NCBI GenBank assembly: GCA_037127255.1
Contig: JBANSL010000018.1
Location: 11,133,175-11,197,174 of the forward strand
Length of the DNA stretch: 64,000 bases
Reading direction: 5' to 3'
Source: Persicaria tinctoria
Taxonomy: Eukaryota; Streptophyta; Magnoliopsida; Caryophyllales; Polygonaceae
A program made the translations under genes and the position numbers. The notes beneath the pieces are model-generated. The model saw only the letters and a program-made list of their open reading frames with translations. It was not told the DNA's origin and did not search any database. Positions 57,265-64,000 of this stretch are shown one piece after another. Numbering within the stretch: the first letter of the stretch is position 1; the number at the start of each line of letters is the position of its first letter.

Positions 57265-58333
57265 CACCTCCGCATATATCGATCTGGGTCGACGAATTCG
57301 ATCAGGATGATATTGCTTGCGTATATTTATATATATAGGATATATGATGATACAAAACAAACAAAAAGCAATTGTAATCTTTTCTAAGTTAGATTTAACT
57401 AGCTAGCTATCACCAATTATACATGAATGCATTCCATCTAGATGTAATTTTTTCCTTGCATTTATTTTAATTAGTGCATCAGCTGGGTAGCTAATGTAAT
57501 TGTTCTCCCTAAAAATATATATATAGTAGATGCTTTTCTTTTCCCAAACATCCATTTTTTTTAAAAAAAAGTTTGTTGTGTTTGTATGAGATTTAGCCGT
57601 CGGGCCAAACTCAAAATAACATAAATCCAACGAGATTTTATCTTAAAACTAATGAGTAAATTCCGGGCACATGACATAGTCAGCAAGACCCATGAACCAG
57701 TATAGGCGAAGGTAGGGATTGAATTAGGACCTCCCAACGTCCCCTTAGTCCTTACTGAACATCTTGTTTCCGATGTAGGATGTATGCGTCCTTTTCACAT
57801 CTCAGCACACATCATTCAGAACTCATCATCCACAGGGATACGATTCATAACTCCTTATCATCCGCAATGATACACTTGGTTGGAAGGGTATAAATGTATA
57901 ACCCCTCCAAAATTCTTTAGTAAAAAAAACAATTCTATGCCTGTTCTGTTTGTTATTCATACTTGAAATAAGACCTAATAAGATAACTACTAGGACCATA
58001 AAATGCACATAATGAATGTTTACTAAACGGATTTCGACAAAATTTACACAAGACCGCACACTGGCAAGTGTCACATGGATTAAGATCATTATAGCCTGTA
58101 AAGATTTCTTCAAGAAACTCCACTGGCACTGAACTTAGGCACTCCTTCAAAGCATCATCAAACCATACGAGTAACAATAATAATGAATAAATCTAGGCCT
58201 CACTCTACTACTACAAGGTTTGGTATTCCATATTACACAAACTTGTCGTACATCTACAACAGTGGCTCAAGCAACTCGTAAGCCCTACCATTTGAAAGAA
58301 CCTTAAGGGTGGGCATGTGGTAGAGATCGAAGC
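57265..58333. other. Convergent 3' region between LOG and GH9
   Basis: Contains the LOG 3' UTR (to roughly 57520) and the GH9 3' UTR on the other strand (from 58333 downward). Nothing else coding is supported. Confidence 0.45.
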
Positions 58334-60867
58334 TTAGCTACTAAACGACTGAACAACTGAAGAGGTGGTGACCAAACCAGAAAGCAGGCCAACAAGGAGA
58401 GCACTATTATATGTGGTTGGTTCTGCTTGCATTGAGTTGTTTCTGGAGTCAATGTATGTCTCATTGAGGAACGGCCCTCCTACAAGTCCTCCAATGGCTA
58501 CATTTGGGTTCGGATCTTCTGATGAAAGCCACTTGAACCCATCCTTACATTTGGTAGTCGCATCAACCGGTATAGAGGCTCCTCTATGGTGTACAAATTG
58601 TGGATATTTGTCCCCATGGCCCACTAGAAAGCTCAGCTTCAGGGGGTTGTCACCCAGTACATAATCAGCCTGCCAAATTGAATGATTAGGAAATTGAAAA
58701 AATAAGGATGACAGACAGACAGCAACAAACTATAAATGCCATTAAGTTGTAGTATAGTTTTGGATGGTTGGACTTGGATCCATATCGAACCTGTGAAATC
58801 GCAAACTTGCGAAGATCTTTTGGTTTATAGGAGCTTCCGCTGCAAGATATGCTGGCTGTTTGAGAGGTAAGCATATAATCACTGTAAACAGTAGCCAGAA
58901 ATGCGGATGCTACTGGGTGTTGCAAAGAATTCCACTCACTCAACCATATCAAACCACCTGCATCAATGATAAAAAAATGTGGTGATCCATTTGATCGCAG
59001 TTTAAACATAGAAAGAAAGGTTTCAATGATTTTTTTTTCAACTGATGAAAATCACTCAAGTTATGCAAGGGAAACTTAACAAAGACCTAACGGCTATACA
59101 AGTACAATATTGTTAGCCCTGGAATACTTGGTACTTTCCTATTGAGTGCTTTAATCAGTCTAATCAAGAGACTTGTAGGAAGTCAAGTGCGTATTCTACT
59201 AAACAATACAAAGTCAAATCCAACTGCTTTAAGGAGGAGGGATTACTGTCTGTTCTGCTGGATGTCGCAGTGGGAGACTTTGGCAAGAGGCCACACATTA
59301 CAGCTTCAGCTGTTTCTTTATACTGCTGAAGGCCAGAATTTGCAGAGCTAGAAACACCCTTCGCACCAAAGAAGCTGACCCTCGATAGTAAAACCTGCAT
59401 CCTCAATTTGATAAAATTTTAGTTCAAAGCGCAGAACAGGATACCGTCTCAAAACAAAAAAGCAACTGGCTGCCCAAAGCATTGAAGATACAGAAGGAAC
59501 TTTACCTGAGTACCAGCATGCTTGTTATCCCAGCTAAACCAGGTTGGATTTCCCCAGTTACCGTAGTCTTTTCCATTCTGCGAAGTGGCATAGTTGAGAT
59601 AAGTATTGTCTCCAGTGGCATGGTAGAGCCAACTGGCTGCCCACAGGAGTTCATCGTCATAACCCGTTGAGTTATAATATGTTGCAACATCAGGGATGTT
59701 GACACTGTAAGATCCTTTATGGTTATCAGCAAAGTCGAACAGCTGCTTGGCATGCTTCAAAAGGGTGCTAGAATAGGAGGAATCGGACGCCTTAAATACT
59801 AAAGATGCTGCCGCCATAGCTGCAGCCGTCTCAGCTGCAACTTCTGTCCCAGGAGTGGAAGCATTGATCTGGGTCAGAGGCCTTTTTTCACTCATAGCCT
59901 CGGGTCTTTCCCAACAACCATGGTCCAAATCAGGATCACCAACCTACAAAGCATAGATCAACCCTTACTGATATGTAAAACTGATTACTTTGATTCTCAT
60001 GCAATCAAGACATGGAGTATATTCAGACCTGAATGTAAAGGACATTGGCTTCAGGGTGCGCATTGATTAGATAGTCAGTGATCCACTTGAGCGAATCTTG
60101 AGCCGATTGAAGCTGTTTCGCAGCAGCCATTTGATCTCCATACTCGAGAATGGCCCATGACAGCACAGTGCCAGTGAATGCAAGAGGGAAGCCAAACTTC
60201 ATATGATCCCCAGCATCATACATTCCCTTCGAGAGATCCAATTTCGCTTCGCTCCCATCTTTAAGAGCGGAGTTACCCCTCCATGAGATCTTATTGTCCA
60301 CCAAACTACCAGCTGCAAAAATTCCACCAAAGTACACTCCTTCAGTTGTCGGTGCTCAAATCTTCCACTAAACTTGGAATTTTCTACCACCAAAACTCAG
60401 ATCTTAGACTCATGTAGAATTCCACAACTCACTTACTAGCTCAATCGAAACAAATCCCTTAGGTAGTGCAGTAATTTGTTTATTTATTTTAAGATCAGAT
60501 TTGACCTAAATACGACTCCAAATTGCATTTATTTATAGAATCATGAGCATAACGAGCGGCAATTCCAGTGGAAGTGCGGAACACACATTTTAAACACATC
60601 AGTTGAGCGAAAACGAAAGTAAACACCTAAATTGAACAAGGAAGCGAACTTACATTTTTGAACATCAAAGAATTGCAAGGCGATCTTCAAGGCATCGCCG
60701 TACTTGGAGTCGATGGCGCCGGGCGGGCCGGGAACGGCAGGGGCTTTGTCGTGGTGCGTCTTCGTCCGGATTAGGAGAACCACCCCGCCGGCAACGGCGG
60801 CGGCCACCACCAACACCAGTAGCCAACCCCAACAGCCTCCGCCGGACTTCTTCTCATCAGCTCCCAT
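58334..60867 (-). CDS. Membrane-anchored GH9 endo-1,4-beta-glucanase
   Basis: Hydrolyses beta-1,4-glucans in cell-wall assembly or remodelling; closest in layout to Arabidopsis endoglucanase 10 (GH9B7). Exons on the minus strand are 60867-60654, 60312-60029, 59943-59506, 59394-59247, 58957-58791 and 58669-58334, all in phase, giving 528 residues. A cytosolic head (MGADEKKSGGGCW) precedes one transmembrane segment (about residues 15-32), so it is a type II membrane protein. PGPPGAID marks the start of the catalytic domain. Catalytic features are DAGD (104-107), HHRGAS (444-449), Asp491 in YIDSR and Glu500 in AEPTTYN. No C-terminal CBM49 is present, so class B-like rather than C. The ATG at 60867 is the first on the frame; the codon at 60879 is GTG. 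Confidence 0.95.
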
Positions 60868-61390
60868 TTCCGCGCACACAAAGAGCCGGAGATTTCAGAT
60901 CCGAGGCTCAGAGTGTTAGCAACGGCAATGTGGATCGGAAAGATCTGATGAGGATTGAGGACTGAAAGAACACGCTAATGTCGGTTGGAGGGAGGATCTC
61001 TCTGATACTTCTTTGCCGCTTTTTTTGGTTTTGGGCTTCTCTCTCGGAGATTTAGGTGAAGGGTTAAAGGGTAGGATCTGCTGGTGGCGGGTCCATGTCG
61101 CTAACGCTGGGGTAGTTGCCCGTGGGGTGGGCGGTGGGGTGGGCGATGGGGTTGCATGTGAGATTACGAAAATGCCCTTCTGGCTTCTAAACTGGGATTA
61201 TTGATCTGACGGTCTAAATTAACCACCGACATTATCATTAGTGATACTGACCGTTGATCTAAATTGATCTTCCTTAGATGGGCCGGCCCATATGTAGACC
61301 GGAGGAAGGCCCATATAATGATCCAGTGAAGCCCATTCCCTCTAAATTAGAAATAAAAAACCGAAAAATAAAAAGGATAGTCGGGCTCTG
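60868..61390. promoter_or_regulatory. Divergent promoter region of GH9 and Myb/SANT genes
   Basis: About 0.5 kb separates the two head-to-head genes. It contains the 12-base palindrome TGGGCCGGCCCA (61279-61290), GGCCCA (61308-61313) and GCCCA (61331-61335). These site II-type elements are common in promoters of constitutively expressed and growth-associated plant genes. A G-run (about 61075-61150) lies nearer GH9. Joint control is an inference. Confidence 0.45.
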
Positions 61391-62310
61391 TTCTGACCCC
61401 CTCTCTCTCAGGCTCAGACGCTAGAGCTCCACCGCCGATTTTGCCGACGACAACACATCGGAACGGAGGTGAAGCATCGGAAGTTATTATTTTCCCCTCT
61501 TCCTCGCCTGTTACTATTTATCTGTTTTTTCCTTAGATTTGTTCACTTGCTATATCGATTATTTCACGTTGTGAGGAATTGATTTGTGTGATCGTTTTCC
61601 ACTGCCCTACAATACAAATGCTGCTAGTTGATAATCTGAATCACAATCTTTCAATAATCAATCTCCTTTATATAGGTGAAACATTGCTTTTTATTTGAAT
61701 GTCTCAATTTTAGGGTTTATATTACGTCACTGCCTTGATCGCTGCATTTTGGTGTGTTCAAATATATTTTTTTTTTAAAAAAAATGTTAATCGCATGTAG
61801 AGAAATCTGGAATGTGGATGTTTAATTGTTGATTTATGTGCTCAAATGTTTTATCCAAATAAGTAATAACTATGTGGAGAGATTGGATTTTTTTTCATCC
61901 AAAAAACTCTGCCCAGCTTTTTTGATCTTGAACGCTCATTTCTATTTTTGGATTGAAATTTATGCATTCAGAACCTTTAAATTGAGTGTATCATGCATCT
62001 AATTGTCAAGTTGTTCATACACGCTTTCGATTGTTATATAAAAAACATATTCAACTGGTAAACCATGTCTCACCTCCAGTCTAATACTTGTGTGGAGATT
62101 TTGACTTGAGTAGTTCATATCAATGTCTTCTATATCGGATTGGCTATATAAGATCATGATGTGGATGAGTTGCTTCTATTACCTTAACTAGACAACAATG
62201 CAACACTTTGGTTTTGTGTTGATGACCATTCGGGGATCACCGGAAGTTGCATTTGTAGTAGCTGCAGATAACAGCATCTTTTATAACAAGGTTGCTGTGG
62301 GAAATTGCAG
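61390..62310 (+). other. 5' UTR and leader intron of the Myb/SANT gene
   Basis: A CT-rich leader begins near 61390 (CCCCCTCTCTCTCAGG). A donor such as GGAG|GTGAAG (about 61466) would splice to the acceptor at 62310. The intron is T-rich and non-coding. Donor choice was by eye. Confidence 0.4.
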
Positions 62311-63286
62311 ATGGATAATGAACCAAAGCATGAACGCTCCAGAACAAGGTGGACAGCTTCCCTTGACAAGATATTTGTGGACTTGGTAGTGGAACAGATT
62401 CAGCTAGGTAATAGGCCTAACAATGTGTTTGACAAGAAAACATGGGGTCATATTCGTGATGAATTCAACAGGCAAACAGGACTTAACTTCAACAACAATC
62501 AGCTGAGGAAGCACTTCGATGTTTTGAGGATACGGTACAACAGCTTGAAGTCTGCTACTAACCAAAATAACATTGCCATGGAAGATACTAGCACAATCGG
62601 ATTTGATTCATGGGAAAGCTTGGTGTGCTACTCTCTTGCTTGGACTTTGCATTTGTCTTTTAATGTTCATCGCTTATGTTAGCAGTTAATTTATGTTTCT
62701 TCTTGATTTTCAGGTGCAAACTAGGCCTGAATCAATCAAAATCAAGGAGTGCCCCATCTTTGAGCAACTATGCATAATCTTCACAGACAATGTTGCTGAT
62801 GGAAAATACGCCCAATCAAGCCATTACGAAGATTTAGAAAACAGGTCCAATGTAGCAAACACGACTGGATTAGCATCTTGCAATGACAGTGAAACACCGC
62901 GTTCTGAAGCCCCGTCATCATCAAAATCTCTTGAAGACAATGTGGCTATGAACATGAAGAATCTAAAGAGGAAACGCCCACCAGAAACCCATCCTAGTGG
63001 ATTCAATGGAAACGAGAACGAGCTGCAAGATGCCATGGCAGAAGCCTTGTCTGATATGATAGAAGCTTCGCAACTGAAGGCTGCCACGGCCACCACTAGA
63101 GATGAGAGTAACTTCACTATCACTAACTGTATTACAGCGTTGGATGATGTACTAGGCATCAACCAGACCCAATACTTTACCGCTCTGGATCTTTTCGAGC
63201 ACTACAACTTCAGAGAAGTCTTCCTTTCTCTCGACAGCAACGAGAAACGATTGTTGTGGCTGCAGCACAAGTGCACTGTGCAGTGA
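62311..63286 (+). CDS. Myb/SANT-like DNA-binding domain protein
   Basis: Predicted nuclear DNA-binding protein of 294 residues from two coding exons, 62311-62622 and 62714-63286, in phase. The ATG is the first codon after the acceptor TTGCAG. A 5' UTR exon (about 61390-61470) and a long leader intron precede it. Residues 11-95 form a Myb_DNA-bind_3 domain: RTRWTASLDKIFVDLVVEQI, then KTWGHIRDEFNRQTGL and LRKHFDVLRIRYNSLK, with the spaced Trp residues. A Ser/Thr-rich linker follows, a KRKRPPE basic patch (possible nuclear signal) and a C-terminal helical part ending FLSLDSNEKRLLWL. Relatives include L10-interacting MYB proteins and the Myb/SANT partner of PIF/Harbinger transposases; which applies is not decided. 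Confidence 0.85.
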
Positions 63287-64000
63287 TAATGTTAGTCTAG
63301 TTTGAGTTATGCCTGCCTTGTGCAGTTGTGCATCTTCCCCTCCTCTTCTATGTGCCTCTTTCCTTGCAAGTAAAAATATTGCTAAGACTGAAAGACTAAA
63401 GCCCATTTTTAGGACTATGAGGGCACTGAAGAGCCCATATTTTGTTTGTATGGTAAACTATCATTGGGCTGGAGTGGGGCCAATTTTGTTACCGTTGGCT
63501 TGTGGAGAGTTGACCCAAAGCATTAATGAAGTCTCTTAGGGCACTGTAGCATTTATAGGTGACTCATTACGGCATTGCTTGCTAGCATAATAATTACAAT
63601 CTCCTCGCTGTCATGAGTTGGTTCATTATGAATGATGGTGGTTTATTGACCTATGCACAGTTTGAGGCTAGGGTAATTAAACCCGGGTTATCACACAACA
63701 CACATTTTCATCACAAATTCACAAGTGACCTAAAATCACAGCCCTAATAACATGAATTATGAGACGAAGGGAGTATAAGTGCATCACTTTCCATTTGTAG
63801 TACTAACCGGGTACGACTACATAGTTGCATATTTGCTACCGACAGAAATCGAGCACGCAGAGAATTAGGAATCGGTTGTGGTTGAGCGTGGGGTGTAAGA
63901 CAGCGATGTGCAACCTTTTTTAGTTGGTTTGGAGAAGCAAATGAAGGAAGGGCGAGACGTTGAATCGAGTGGGCCGGGGTTAAGTGGAGGCAGTGTTGGT
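63287..64000. other. 3' UTR and downstream intergenic DNA
   Basis: The Myb/SANT 3' UTR probably runs to about 63560. Beyond it no gene is supported. ACGAAGGGAGTATAAG at about 63765-63780 resembles one end of a Stowaway MITE, but a partner end is not seen before the window stops. Confidence 0.4.

Noticed and set aside
60865..60879. Longer GH9 start at 60879
   Set aside because: That codon is GTG; the first ATG is at 60867 and gives the usual charged head before the membrane segment.
62198..62389. Alternative upstream start for the Myb/SANT protein
   Set aside because: It lies in the leader intron in another frame; the ATG at 62311 follows the acceptor and leads directly into the domain.

Overview
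The window is nuclear DNA from a flowering plant, most likely a eudicot. It is AT-rich, its genes are split by GT-AG introns, and five plant protein families are recognisable: FPP, SAUR, LOG, a membrane-anchored GH9 endoglucanase and a Myb/SANT-like protein. Between them lie Ty1/copia elements, LINEs with a C-terminal RNase H, Mutator-type (MULE) elements, hAT, PIF/Harbinger and Stowaway MITEs, and Helitron-like ends. Nothing fixes the genus. No bacterial, organellar or viral gene cluster and no CRISPR array was seen.

Layout: 1-7 kb is repeat-dominated (an internally deleted copia element at 1112-3546, two LINE RNase H scraps). 6.9-14.25 kb is a filament-like plant protein gene (+). 14.35-17.34 kb is a 5'-truncated LINE (-). 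18.5-19.6 kb is a MULE-type foldback element with a perfect 9-bp target duplication. 20.4-25.1 kb is a nearly full-length but frameshifted copia element inserted in an (AT)n microsatellite. 26.5-27.1 kb holds two tandem Harbinger-like MITEs. 27.7-28.2 kb is a SAUR gene (-). 30.8-31.9 kb may hold a small unrecognised gene (-). From 31.9 to 55.1 kb no host gene is recognisable and the DNA is a mosaic of mobile elements: a hAT MITE, a 3.3-kb MULE, three Helitron-like elements, Stowaway MITEs, copia LTR remnants, a 953-bp MULE, a solo LTR, a GATATC-rich foldback, and a 1.57-kb Pack-MULE-like element carrying a broken copy of an arogenate dehydrogenase gene. 55.1-57.3 kb is a LOG cytokinin-activating enzyme gene (+), 58.3-60.9 kb a GH9 endoglucanase gene (-), and 61.4-63.5 kb a Myb/SANT-like gene (+) divergent from it across a site-II-rich intergenic region.

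The host genes are not an operon or pathway. SAUR (auxin response), LOG (cytokinin activation) and GH9 (cell-wall remodelling) all bear on growth, but their proximity is probably coincidental. The most notable discoveries are mobile-element structures with exact target duplications: the TyrA-carrying MULE (51786-53352), a 3.3-kb MULE with a dispersed TGTCATG motif (34335-37632), and a single LTR flanked by a PPT on one side and a PBS on the other (39697-39955). All coordinates and splice joins were read by eye; joins were checked for reading-frame phase.
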